A program made the translations under genes and the position numbers. DNA of 47,963 bases, from NCBI RefSeq assembly GCF_001698815.1, contig NZ_LGSI01000006.1:1-47963 (forward strand), written 5' to 3'. A model generated the notes under the pieces. It made no database searches, was not told the origin of the DNA, and was given only the letters and a program-made list of their open reading frames with translations. Positions 17,269-25,717 of the stretch are shown in pieces. Source of the stretch: Pseudomonas syringae. GTDB taxonomy: Bacteria > Pseudomonadota > Gammaproteobacteria > Pseudomonadales > Pseudomonadaceae. Positions within the stretch are counted from its first letter, which is position 1, and each line of letters starts with the position of its first letter.

Positions 17269-17282
17269 CTGATCTGGGTCAA
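17269..17282. promoter_or_regulatory. Second, weaker ANR-like site
   Basis: CTGAT-CTGG-GTCAA matches 8 of 10 consensus positions. It lies 50 bp (about five helical turns) further upstream of the first box. It could be an auxiliary site or serve no role. Confidence 0.45.
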
Positions 17283-17297
17283 CGGAATTGGGAGGAT

Positions 17298-17459
17298 TCA
17301 GCGCTTTTTTGGTTTGTTCTTCGACTTTGTCTTGCCCGCACTCAACGGCATGGCTTGCTCGAAGGCGTTGCGCACTTCGTTCAACCGCTTATCGTTAATA
17401 TCGTGTACCCGCTTGGCACGTTCGGCGCCCAGGTCGATCAGTTTTTCGTCTCCGCTCAT
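17298..17459 (-). CDS. Small conserved hypothetical protein, basic C-terminus
   Basis: This 53-aa protein starts MSGDEKLIDLGAERAKRVHD. A longer frame adds 17 residues from an ATG at 17510 without a ribosome binding site, so I prefer the internal start. The middle looks helical and charged (DINDKRLNEVRNAFEQAM); the tail KTKSKNKPKKR is strongly basic and may bind nucleic acid. I do not recognise a named family. By position it matches PA3306 next to phrS in PAO1. It lies upstream of the phrS promoter on the same strand and has no terminator between its stop and the ANR boxes. Confidence 0.75.
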   Translation of the reverse strand: MSGDEKLIDLGAERAKRVHDINDKRLNEVRNAFEQAMPLSAGKTKSKNKPKKR

Positions 17460-17550
17460 GGCCTGCACTCTCGAACACATGGAAGTGAGGCTAATAATGC
17501 GCAATCCCATGAACGATGACCAGCGCAGCAGTGCTCACGCGCGAGCACGC

Positions 17551-17889
17551 TCAGACTTCGACATCCACCCACATACCCTGGCGCGGCGCGTCATCCATCA
17601 GCGGCACCACCGGCACGGTGTTATCAGCATTCAGTGAGCGACCGGGCACCGCAAGGTGTTCCGGCTCATCAGAACCCTGTTCACGACGTTTTTGCTGCTC
17701 GTGATGACGTTGCTGTTCTTCACGCAACAATAACGCGCTGTGTTCAGCGTCATGATTGCGCAAGTCGATCGTGGTTTCGGTGGAGCTGGGCTGCACGGGC
17801 GCAACAGGCGGAATATCCGGCACTTGTCTGGCCGCATCCAACTGGGAAGTGACGGGCACCACACTCAAGGGAAGCGTCGGTTGCAGCAT
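17551..17889 (-). CDS. Hypothetical proline- and charge-rich protein
   Basis: This 112-aa protein has AGGAG 8 bases before its ATG. The N-terminal half is rich in Pro, Val and Thr (MLQPTLPLSVVPVTSQLDAA). The middle is a Gln/Arg/His/Glu-rich helix (REEQQRHHEQQKRREQ), and the end is PRQGMWVDVEV. No membrane span, signal peptide or catalytic motif is seen, and the composition suggests a largely disordered protein. Its place between the small PA3306-like gene and rapA matches PA3307 in PAO1. I recall homologues sometimes being labelled aspartate-semialdehyde dehydrogenase, which nothing in this sequence supports. It is divergent from rapA across 215 bp. Confidence 0.8.
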   Translation of the reverse strand: MLQPTLPLSVVPVTSQLDAARQVPDIPPVAPVQPSSTETTIDLRNHDAEHSALLLREEQQRHHEQQKRREQGSDEPEHLAVPGRSLNADNTVPVVPLMDDAPRQGMWVDVEV

Positions 17890-18104
17890 GATTTGATCTC
17901 CTGTTGAGTAATTGTCGGCCGCCGTTTCGTCGACTTGAACCGTTGAATGAGAAAGATTCGACTATGTTTGCTGCAACTAGTGCCGCAAAACGCGGCTTTA
18001 GCCGGAAATACAGGAGAAATCGCGTTGAAAGTTCACTCCGCCTTTGGCCTGGGCAGCGTGTTCCGTTAAGATAGTCGGCTTTTTCAAGGCGGGAGACAGG
18101 CAGC

Positions 18105-20951
18105 ATGGCGCAGCAGTATCAACCGGGGCAACGCTGGATTAGCGACAGCGAAGCCGAGCTGGGTTTAGGCACCGTTCTGGCACAGGACGGCCGCTTGTTG
18201 ACCGTGCTCTATCCGGCCACTGGCGACACGCGCCAATACGCTTTGCGTAACGCACCGCTGACCCGCGTACGCTTCTCTCCCGGCGACGTGATCACCCACT
18301 TCGAAAACTGGAAGATGACCGTGCGCGAAGTCGACGACGTCGACGGCCTGCTGGTCTATCACGGGCTCAACGCGCAGAACGAACCGGTCACCCTGCCGGA
18401 AACCCAGCTGTCGAACTTCATTCAGTTCCGCCTGGCCACCGATCGCCTGTTCGCCGGGCAGATCGACCCGCTGGCGTGGTTCTCGCTGCGTTACCACACG
18501 CTGGAACACACCAGCCGCCAGTTGCAGTCATCCCTTTGGGGCCTGGGTGGCGTGCGTGCGCAACCTATCGCGCACCAGTTGCACATCGCCCGCGAAGTCG
18601 CCGACCGTATCGCGCCGCGGGTTTTGCTGGCGGACGAAGTCGGCCTGGGCAAGACCATCGAAGCCGGTCTGGTGATCCATCGCCAGTTGCTGTCCGGTCG
18701 TGCCAATCGCGTGTTGATCCTGGTTCCGGAAAACCTGCAGCACCAATGGCTGGTGGAAATGCGCCGCCGTTTCAACCTGCAGGTCGCGCTGTTCGATTCC
18801 GAGCGCTTCATCGAAAGCGATGCCAGCAATCCGTTTGAAGACACCCAGTTGGCGCTGGTCGCTCTGGAATGGCTGGTCGAGGACGAGAAAGCCCAGGACG
18901 CGCTATTCGCTGCGGGCTGGGACCTGATGGTGGTCGATGAGGCTCACCACCTGGTCTGGCACGAAGAAAAGGCCAGCCCTGAATATTCCCTGGTCGAGCA
19001 ACTGGCTGAAGTGATTCCTGGCGTGCTGCTGCTGACCGCGACCCCGGAACAACTGGGACAGGACAGCCACTTTGCGCGCCTGCGCCTGCTGGATCCGAAC
19101 CGCTTCCACGACCTGCAAGCCTTCCGCGCCGAAAGCGAAAACTATCGCCCGGTTGCTGAAGCGGTGCAGGAGTTGCTCGACAAGGGTCGCCTGTCGCCTA
19201 AAGCTCACAAAACCATTCACGGTTTCCTCGGCAGCGAGGGCGAAGCATTGCTGGCCGCCGTCAACGATGGCGACACAGAAGCCAGCGCGCGCCTGATCCG
19301 CGAATTGCTCGACCGCCACGGCACAGGCCGCGTCCTGTTCCGCAACACCCGGGCCGCCGTGCAAGGCTTCCCGGAGCGCAAGCTGCATCAGTATCCGCTG
19401 CCCTGCCCGGCCGAATACCTCGAATTGCCGTTGGGTGAGCACGCCGATCTGTACCCGGAAGTCAGCTTCCAGGCGCAACCGGACGTCACCGAAGAAGAAC
19501 GCTGGTGGCGCTTCGATCCACGCGTCGATTGGCTGATCGACACGCTGAAAATGCTCAAGCGCGTCAAGGTGCTGGTCATCTGTGCCCATGCCGAAACCGC
19601 GATGGATCTGGAAGATGCCTTGCGCGTGCGTTCCGGCATCCCGGCCACGGTGTTCCATGAAGGCATGAACATCCTCGAACGCGACCGCGCTGCGGCGTAT
19701 TTCGCCGATGAAGAGTTCGGCGCCCAGGTCTTGATCTGTTCGGAAATCGGCAGTGAAGGCCGCAACTTCCAGTTCTCGCACCACCTGGTTTTGTTCGATC
19801 TGCCCGCGCACCCGGACTTGCTGGAACAGCGTATCGGTCGTCTGGACCGGATCGGCCAGAAGCACACCATCGAGCTGCACGTGCCATTCCTGGAAACCAG
19901 CCCGCAAGCGCGCTTGTTCCAGTGGTATCACGAAGCGCTCAACGCGTTCCTTAATACCTGCCCGACCGGCAACGCCTTGCAACACCAGTTCGGCCCACGC
20001 CTGCTGCCGTTGCTGGAAAGTGGCGACGACGATGAATGGCAGGCGCTGATCGATGAGGCCCGCGCCGAGCGCGAGCGTCTGGAAAGCGAACTGCACACCG
20101 GTCGTGACCGCTTGCTGGAGCTCAATTCCGGTGGCGCGGGCGAAGGCGAGGCGCTGGTCGAGGCCATTCTTGAGCAGGACGATCAGTTCACCCTGCCGAT
20201 CTACATGGAAACCCTGTTCAATGCGTTCGGCATCGACAGCGAAGACCATTCGGAAAACGCCCTGATCCTCAAGCCAAGCGAAAAAATGCTCGACGCCAGC
20301 TTCCCGCTGGGCGACGACGAAGGCGTGACCATCACTTACGACCGCAACCAGGCGCTGTCTCGCGAAGACATGCAATTCATTACCTGGGAACACCCGATGG
20401 TTCAGGGCGGCATGGATCTGGTGCTGTCCGGCTCGATGGGCAACACCGCCGTGGCGCTGATCAAGAACAAGGCACTCAAGCCAGGCACCGTCCTGCTGGA
20501 ACTGCTCTACGTCAGCGAAGTGGTTGCGCCGCGCTCGCTGCAACTGGGTCGTTACCTGCCACCGGCCGCCTTGCGCTGCCTGCTGGATGCCAACGGCAAT
20601 GATTTGTCGGGCCGTGTATCGTTCGTGACCCTGAATGAGCAACTGGAAAGCGTGCCGCGTGCCAGCGCCAACAAGTTCATCCAGGCCCAGCGCGACGTGC
20701 TCAATCCGCAGATCAACGCCGGCGAAGCCAGGATCGCACCGAAACACGCCGAGCGCGTGGCCGAGGCGCAGCGTCGCCTGGCTGCCGACACCGACGAAGA
20801 ACTGGCGCGCCTCACCGCCCTGCAAGCCGTCAACCCGACGGTGCGCGACAGCGAACTGGTTGCCCTGCGCGCGCAACGCGAGCAAGGCCTGGCGATGCTG
20901 GATAAAGCCGCGCTACGCCTGGAAGCGATTCGGGTGCTGGTGGCGGGTTGA
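18105..20951 (+). CDS. rapA: RNA polymerase-associated protein RapA (HepA)
   Basis: A 948-aa Swi2/Snf2-family ATPase that binds RNA polymerase and promotes its recycling after transcription. Start [20 protein letters not shown], with GGGAG about 10 bases upstream. The N-terminal 110 residues form the RapA Tudor-like region. Walker [14 protein letters not shown] lies at about 178-190 and the DEAHH box at about 278. Motif III is [11 protein letters not shown], and motif [15 protein letters not shown] lies at about 574-586. The rest is the RapA-specific C-terminal part. Length and layout are normal for the family, and no frameshift is seen. It is followed by a hairpin repeat shared with the convergent MFS gene. 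A 660-codon antisense frame inside it is a shadow of codon bias. Confidence 0.97.
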   Translation: MAQQYQPGQRWISDSEAELGLGTVLAQDGRLLTVLYPATGDTRQYALRNAPLTRVRFSPGDVITHFENWKMTVREVDDVDGLLVYHGLNAQNEPVTLPETQLSNFIQFRLATDRLFAGQIDPLAWFSLRYHTLEHTSRQLQSSLWGLGGVRAQPIAHQLHIAREVADRIAPRVLLADEVGLGKTIEAGLVIHRQLLSGRANRVLILVPENLQHQWLVEMRRRFNLQVALFDSERFIESDASNPFEDTQLALVALEWLVEDEKAQDALFAAGWDLMVVDEAHHLVWHEEKASPEYSLVEQLAEVIPGVLLLTATPEQLGQDSHFARLRLLDPNRFHDLQAFRAESENYRPVAEAVQELLDKGRLSPKAHKTIHGFLGSEGEALLAAVNDGDTEASARLIRELLDRHGTGRVLFRNTRAAVQGFPERKLHQYPLPCPAEYLELPLGEHADLYPEVSFQAQPDVTEEERWWRFDPRVDWLIDTLKMLKRVKVLVICAHAETAMDLEDALRVRSGIPATVFHEGMNILERDRAAAYFADEEFGAQVLICSEIGSEGRNFQFSHHLVLFDLPAHPDLLEQRIGRLDRIGQKHTIELHVPFLETSPQARLFQWYHEALNAFLNTCPTGNALQHQFGPRLLPLLESGDDDEWQALIDEARAERERLESELHTGRDRLLELNSGGAGEGEALVEAILEQDDQFTLPIYMETLFNAFGIDSEDHSENALILKPSEKMLDASFPLGDDEGVTITYDRNQALSREDMQFITWEHPMVQGGMDLVLSGSMGNTAVALIKNKALKPGTVLLELLYVSEVVAPRSLQLGRYLPPAALRCLLDANGNDLSGRVSFVTLNEQLESVPRASANKFIQAQRDVLNPQINAGEARIAPKHAERVAEAQRRLAADTDEELARLTALQAVNPTVRDSELVALRAQREQGLAMLDKAALRLEAIRVLVAG

Positions 20952-20973
20952 TCGAATAAAGGCATGCCTCGCT

Positions 20974-21008
20974 GTAGGACCGGCTTTAGCGACTAAAGTC
21001 GCTCCTAC
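20974..21008. repeat. Single REP-like hairpin, family B variant
   Basis: GTAGGACCGGCTTTAG (20974-20989) pairs imperfectly with CTAAAGTCGCTCCTAC (20993-21008). It lies in the 78 bp between the convergent stops of rapA and the MFS gene and may protect or end both messages; there is no U tract. Confidence 0.7.
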
Positions 21009-21029
21009 GGCTTCCGGGAAGGCGGCACG

Positions 21030-22403
21030 TCAGGCAACCGTCGCCTTCCCCGCTCCAATCTCCGCTGGCTCATCCGCCGCCATCCCCACTCTCATCTTCT
21101 GCGCGTCGCGGCTAAAGCACCGCGACGCCTGATGCAGAAACAGTAAGGTCATGAACAACGCCACCGGGATCAGGTACATGGCATCGTGCAGGCCAACAGC
21201 CTTGAACGCCTCGGCCATTTCCAGGGCGCCGGCAGCCGCCATCGCCGAGTGGGCAAAATGATCGGACAATAACCCCACCACCACCGGCCCTAAACCGCCG
21301 CCCAGCAGATACAAACCGGCAAAAAACAGCGCCATCGCCGTCGCGCGCAAACGGGGTTCCACGACATCCTGAATCGCGGTGTAGACGCAGGTATAGAAGT
21401 TGTAGGCGAACAGCCAGCCCAAGCCGAACACGGCGACAAACACTCCGATTTCAATTCGTCCCGCGTGCAACGCATAGCCTGTAGCCAGCGTCGCCACCAG
21501 CATGCTCACGGCAGCGAACATCAAGCGCCCATTGGCAAAACGTTGATGCAGCTTGTCAGCGATCCAGCCTCCAGCGGTCAGACCTACCAACCCCGTAACC
21601 CCGACGATGATCCCGGTGGCGACCGCTGCTTCCTGTAAGGGCAACAGGAAATAGCGTTGCAGCATCGGCACCATGAACGAGTTGCACGCATAAGTGGCGA
21701 AGTTGAAAGTCAATCCGGCCAGCACCAGCCAGCCAAATGTCGGAATCGCCAGTACGCGGCGGATCGGCTTGTCGATTTTCTCTTCGGACATCCGCACACT
21801 CTCGGCCGCGCCGCGCTTGGGTTCGCGAATGAAAAACATGAACACCGCCAGCACCAGACCAGGCACCGCAGCAATGAAGAACGGCGCGCGCCAGCTGTCG
21901 AACGCCTTGACCATCGCGCCGATGGTAAAAAACGCCAGCAGCAGCCCCAACGGCAGGCCCAGCATGAAAATGCCCATGGCTCGCGCCCGTCGATGGGCCG
22001 GGAACAGGTCGCCAATCAAGGAATTGGCTGCTGGCGCATAACTGGCCTCGCCAATCCCTACACCCATGCGCACCAGCAGAAAAGTCCAGAAGCTGCCAGC
22101 CAGTCCATTCACCGCCGTCAGCCCGCTCCAGACCGCCAGCCCCCACCCCATGAGCTTTTTGCGCGATCCGGTATCAGCGATGCGTCCCAATGGCAGCCCG
22201 GCGATGGCATACACCAGCGTGAACGCCGTGCCAATGATGCCCAGTTGAAAGTCGCTCAGCTGCCATTCCTTGCGGATCGGCTCGATGATGATCGCCGGGA
22301 TGGTGCGGTCGAAAAAATTGAAAAGGTTGGCCAGAAACAGCAGAAACAAGACGCGCCACGCGTTGGACGCCTGCGGGGAAAGAGGCTGCGAACTGCGGCT
22401 CAT
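21030..22403 (-). CDS. MFS transporter, Spinster-like
   Basis: This 457-aa protein has AAGGGAGC 6-7 bases before its ATG. Hydrophobicity suggests 12 membrane helices in two bundles. After helix 2 the MFS motif A reads GRIADTGSRKKLMG (about 73-86). RMGVGIGEASYAPAANSLIG is the fourth-helix region typical of the Spinster-type (TIGR/COG Spns-like) subgroup, and FNFFDRTIPAIIIEPIRKEW is the typical helix 1 end. The central loop IREPKRGAAESVRMSEEK separates the halves. Related proteins export or import amphipathic substrates, but no substrate can be assigned. It is divergent from the tubulin-like gene across 349 bp. Whether they are co-regulated is unknown. Confidence 0.88.
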   Translation of the reverse strand: MSRSSQPLSPQASNAWRVLFLLFLANLFNFFDRTIPAIIIEPIRKEWQLSDFQLGIIGTAFTLVYAIAGLPLGRIADTGSRKKLMGWGLAVWSGLTAVNGLAGSFWTFLLVRMGVGIGEASYAPAANSLIGDLFPAHRRARAMGIFMLGLPLGLLLAFFTIGAMVKAFDSWRAPFFIAAVPGLVLAVFMFFIREPKRGAAESVRMSEEKIDKPIRRVLAIPTFGWLVLAGLTFNFATYACNSFMVPMLQRYFLLPLQEAAVATGIIVGVTGLVGLTAGGWIADKLHQRFANGRLMFAAVSMLVATLATGYALHAGRIEIGVFVAVFGLGWLFAYNFYTCVYTAIQDVVEPRLRATAMALFFAGLYLLGGGLGPVVVGLLSDHFAHSAMAAAGALEMAEAFKAVGLHDAMYLIPVALFMTLLFLHQASRCFSRDAQKMRVGMAADEPAEIGAGKATVA

Positions 22404-22752
22404 GGTGAAGCTCCCTTTTTATTGTTATTCGAAGACTGCGCGATTAAATCTAGAACGCTTATCCGTAGCTGTCTGTAAACATTCGCCAGGCAAATATCCA
22501 GGCATGGCGAGGCGCGACGTCCGCGCAGGACAACGGAAAATTATCCAGGTTCAATCCATCAATCCGAAATATTTAAAGATTTTTGTGAGTCCGCCGATTC
22601 ATTACTGAACCAGACAGGGAGCGACCTAGTCATTGCTCGGGTTTACCCCCTATCGCCCCCGAAAAAAGTGCACTGCAACGTCGTAACTTCTCTTTCCGTG
22701 ATGGCGCGATGACCCAAACCGCATCGCAGCCTCCTTAGGCAAATGGCGCACG
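22404..22752. other. 349-bp divergent intergenic region before the tubulin-like gene
   Basis: No gene of useful length is found. Two tiny frames lie just before the tubulin-like start. One is ATGACCCAAACC... with nine codons ending in TAG at about 22736. The other is a six-codon frame, ATGGCGCACGATGACCAATAA, which overlaps the real start. It has AGG 5 bases before it, while the main ATG has no clear Shine-Dalgarno. Translational coupling is possible. No convincing promoter boxes were found. Confidence 0.4.
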
Positions 22753-24942
22753 ATGACCAATAAAAACGATTCTGCTGGTGCGATATCCGGACCATTGAGT
22801 GCAGCCGTTGCCACTAAGGCAGATGGCGCACCCGGCACCTCCTATCGACCCAAGCCAATTCCCGTTCAGCAGTACATGTACTTCACGGAAACCGATACTG
22901 ACCGGATCCTGGATAATCTCGACGGTCTGCGCGACACGGTCTTCCCGCCTTCGATGCACATCGATGAAAGCATCCTGCGTAGCGAACAGCAGTTCCCCTC
23001 GGTATGCCTGATCGGCCTGGGCCGCTGCGGCTCGAACATCGCCCTGGATGTTGCCGAACTGGTCTACAACGCGCGCAAGTTCTATCTCAATCAATTCGAA
23101 AACGAAGATCGCCTGCGCGACGACAAACGCTACAGCCCGGCGCACTGGATCCGTAACAATCTACGACTGGTGCATAACAAAGCCAGCAAACCCGTGTTTC
23201 TGGTTGAACCGCTGGTCATGCTCGGCGACCTGGACAAAGACATCGCTGGCCGTATCCGCTTCTCGCGCAAAGGCGAGAAAAGCGGGTTCATCAACGACTA
23301 CAGCAAAATGAAAATCATGGATTTGTCCGAGGTCCATGCTGGAGGCGCCGGTAACGCGCCGATCCTCGGCCAGTACCTTGCCAAGATCATCCTGAACAAG
23401 GACACCAGCCAATTCTCCAGCACCGACTGGAAACTGATCCACTCGTACCTGATCGATTCATGCGGCATCAAGGCCAACCAGTCACGCCTGTACTTCTACA
23501 TTTTCAGTGCGGGTGGCGGTACGGGTTCGGGCATGGCCTCGGAGTTCGGCCTGGCGCAGCAGTTCTCGTACATGAACAAGACGTTCGACACCCGGCCTAC
23601 CGACGAAAACGACAGCAAACGCGGCCGGTCCTTTGTGTTCGAGCCGATCTTCACCAGCGGCATTTGTGTACTGCCGAACATTTCCGACCACCGCAGCGAA
23701 ATGTCCGAAGCCCTGCACATCAATGCCGGTCGCCTGCTCTGCAAGTACCTGGCTGAGGAATGGGACTTTTCGTACAACTTCGAGAATGAAGACAGCAGCG
23801 AAGCCAGCGTCATGGGCCGTATTCGCCCATGGAACGCCATGATGCTGATCTCCAACGACATCATGCGTTACGCCGAGGAAAGCGACGACGGCAACATCGA
23901 GAACATCGATGTGAACGCCATGGAGCGTCACGCCAACCAATACATCTCGCAGCAGATCTTCAACATCCTCACTGCCCAGGCGGTGACCACCGATTACGAT
24001 CAGAACTATTTCCGACGTGCCGGGATTGATATCGGCGAGACCATCCGCCTGGATGCCAATGACCTGTTCATGAGTCTGGCTGGCCCGGTAGCGATTGCCT
24101 ACGCCGAATCCGTGGTTCCGGAAAGCCCGGCTCCCGGTTCGGACAAATTCAAGGTGTTCGAGAAAGAACCGCCCCGCCTGAACATCGACGACCTGTTCTT
24201 CCGCTCCATTGACCTGCCGCACTTCAATAAAGTGACGCAAGCCATCGAGGGCATCAGCCTGCTGCCGATCGAGTCCAAGCGCTATCGCGCCGCACTGGAT
24301 CAGTACAAGACCTCCGGCTACGACGCCGCGGCGCTGCATGACTTGCACTTCTTCAAGAACTGCTCGTCGGTGGTCTCCATCGTCTCGCTGCCCAAGGACT
24401 ACAAGCTGTCCTACATGGACCTGAACCGCCTCAAGACGCACTTGAACAGCCTGTTCCCCAACACCACGCTCAAGCGTTATGCACTGGTGATCGGCGCGTC
24501 GGCCAACCTGTCACTGACCACCCTGATCGCCAAGAGTCCGTGCCTGTCGGATGACTTCCTTACGCTGATCGTGGCGTTCATCAAGCGTTGCTTCGCGAAA
24601 AACCAGTTCCGTTTCGACGACACGCTGGACAATGCGATTCTGGACTTCATCGTCAGCGACGAATTTGATGAAGAGCGCATTGATGACTTGCTCAATGAAT
24701 ATGAAAACCCGGCCAGGATCCTCGATACCAACTGGTATGCGATCAAGCCTATGTACGAGAAGAAGTACCGCGAACTGATCGAAGACAAATCCAAGTTTGT
24801 CTCGATCAATGACATCCGGATTTCCCGTGAAAGCGTGAAGAAGGCCATCAAATACTTGCGCGAAATCTACCGTCATCGCATCGGCAAGACCCGGGTCATC
24901 TCCCTTAATCAGCATACGGGCAAGACGGGTTACGGCTTGTAA
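22753..24942 (+). CDS. Tubulin/FtsZ-superfamily GTPase-like protein (Tubulin_2 / FtsZ-like), orphan
   Basis: A 729-aa protein carrying the ordered nucleotide-binding loops of the tubulin/FtsZ fold. T1 is LIGLGRCGSNI (86-96). A T3-like loop GGAGNAPILG lies at 197-206. The signature loop T4 is GGGTGSG (254-260). A T6-like SND in MLISNDIM (364-371) is equivalent to the IPND of FtsZ. A helix H7 follows, then a T7-like LDANDLFMSL (432-441) with acidic residues where FtsZ has NVDFAD. About 80 residues precede T1, and some 280 residues after T7 match nothing I know. It is almost twice the length of FtsZ (about 390 aa) and is not the cell-division gene. It best fits the tubulin-like families of unknown function described in bacteria (Pfam Tubulin_2; FtsZ-like groups proposed to act in membrane remodelling). 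It stands alone, without the partner genes expected of such operons. Confidence 0.8.
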   Translation: MTNKNDSAGAISGPLSAAVATKADGAPGTSYRPKPIPVQQYMYFTETDTDRILDNLDGLRDTVFPPSMHIDESILRSEQQFPSVCLIGLGRCGSNIALDVAELVYNARKFYLNQFENEDRLRDDKRYSPAHWIRNNLRLVHNKASKPVFLVEPLVMLGDLDKDIAGRIRFSRKGEKSGFINDYSKMKIMDLSEVHAGGAGNAPILGQYLAKIILNKDTSQFSSTDWKLIHSYLIDSCGIKANQSRLYFYIFSAGGGTGSGMASEFGLAQQFSYMNKTFDTRPTDENDSKRGRSFVFEPIFTSGICVLPNISDHRSEMSEALHINAGRLLCKYLAEEWDFSYNFENEDSSEASVMGRIRPWNAMMLISNDIMRYAEESDDGNIENIDVNAMERHANQYISQQIFNILTAQAVTTDYDQNYFRRAGIDIGETIRLDANDLFMSLAGPVAIAYAESVVPESPAPGSDKFKVFEKEPPRLNIDDLFFRSIDLPHFNKVTQAIEGISLLPIESKRYRAALDQYKTSGYDAAALHDLHFFKNCSSVVSIVSLPKDYKLSYMDLNRLKTHLNSLFPNTTLKRYALVIGASANLSLTTLIAKSPCLSDDFLTLIVAFIKRCFAKNQFRFDDTLDNAILDFIVSDEFDEERIDDLLNEYENPARILDTNWYAIKPMYEKKYRELIEDKSKFVSINDIRISRESVKKAIKYLREIYRHRIGKTRVISLNQHTGKTGYGL

Positions 24943-24958
24943 CGGAGCTCAATTGAAT

Positions 24959-24986
24959 CGTAGGACCGGCTTCAGCCGGTCCTACG
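24959..24986. repeat. Single perfect REP-like hairpin, family B
   Basis: CGTAGGACCGGC-TTCA-GCCGGTCCTACG is a perfect 12-bp stem. It follows the tubulin-like stop by 16 bases and may protect its 3' end; no U tract follows. Confidence 0.85.
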
Positions 24987-25082
24987 ACGACAGCGCCAAC
25001 AGTGAGATTTTTCGCTACCCCGGTTCCGGGCCGGTTACCAGACTACCCATCCCCCGCACCAGTACGCACCAAAAAAGACCAC

Positions 25083-25391
25083 CTATAAAGCTGGCGCCCT
25101 ATCCTGGACCAGCACCCAAGGCGCCACTACGACTGCCCAAAGTGTCGGATCACGCTCCACAAGCTCTAGCGCCCGCGATTCAGCCACCTTGCCGACCTCG
25201 CCACTGGCAAGCCATGCGCTGACTTTATCTGCCTCGTTCTGAGCAACAGCCTGGGCGACCTCGATCAAATCCAGAGTGGGCTCGACCCACAACAGGGCAC
25301 CGCGCGCAAAGAACGGTTGCAGCTCTGTCCAGGTAATTGATGCCGTCTCGCCGAGCAGTTTGGCATAGAGGGTGCTTGGTTCTTCGCTCAT
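25083..25391 (-). CDS. DUF2288-type small conserved protein
   Basis: This 102-aa protein is taken from the ATG giving MSEEPSTLYAKLLGETASIT. The frame is open 34 codons further upstream, but that part is AT-rich and has no ribosome binding site. The sequence (TWTELQPFFARGALLWVEPT, LDLIEVAQAVAQNEADKVSA, then ending around WAVVVAPWVLVQ) agrees with what I remember of the DUF2288 family, which is widespread in proteobacteria and without assigned function. It is cytoplasmic, with no membrane span. It is divergent from braC, as PA1075 is from braC in PAO1. Its Shine-Dalgarno is weak. Confidence 0.75.
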   Translation of the reverse strand: MSEEPSTLYAKLLGETASITWTELQPFFARGALLWVEPTLDLIEVAQAVAQNEADKVSAWLASGEVGKVAESRALELVERDPTLWAVVVAPWVLVQDRAPAL

Positions 25392-25717
25392 GGGTTTCAC
25401 CGAATAGAAAATCGACGCAAATGATAGCGCCGAGTCTGCTCTAGACAAACCCAGATACAAGTAATTGATTGCAGGGAAGATCAGGAAAACCAAGGGTTTG
25501 AAGGTCGATTGGACAAGTCGAACCGCTTGATTCTGTATCTTTCTTACAATTTAGCGACATCATTCGGTTTTGCCCCCCGCAGCCAGCTTTCCAAGCGATC
25601 AATCGGCGCTCTAAACTGTTCCGGTACAGTTGCCGGGGGGAAGATCGGAATCTATCAATCCGGTCCTGCAGCTTTGGCGTCAGGATTATAAAAATTAAAA
25701 CACAAGAGTGGAGCATC

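Noticed and set aside
17551..17889. Aspartate-semialdehyde dehydrogenase
   Set aside because: Labels of this kind exist for homologues as I recall, but the 112-aa proline- and glutamine-rich protein has no nucleotide-binding motif or active-site cysteine.
18903..20885. 660-codon open frame antisense to rapA
   Set aside because: Same explanation: RapA has all its motifs in the sense frame, and the antisense protein has no recognisable domains and a biased composition.
22753..24942. The cell-division gene ftsZ itself
   Set aside because: The protein is far too long, its loops are divergent, and no ftsA/ftsQ/lpxC neighbours are present.
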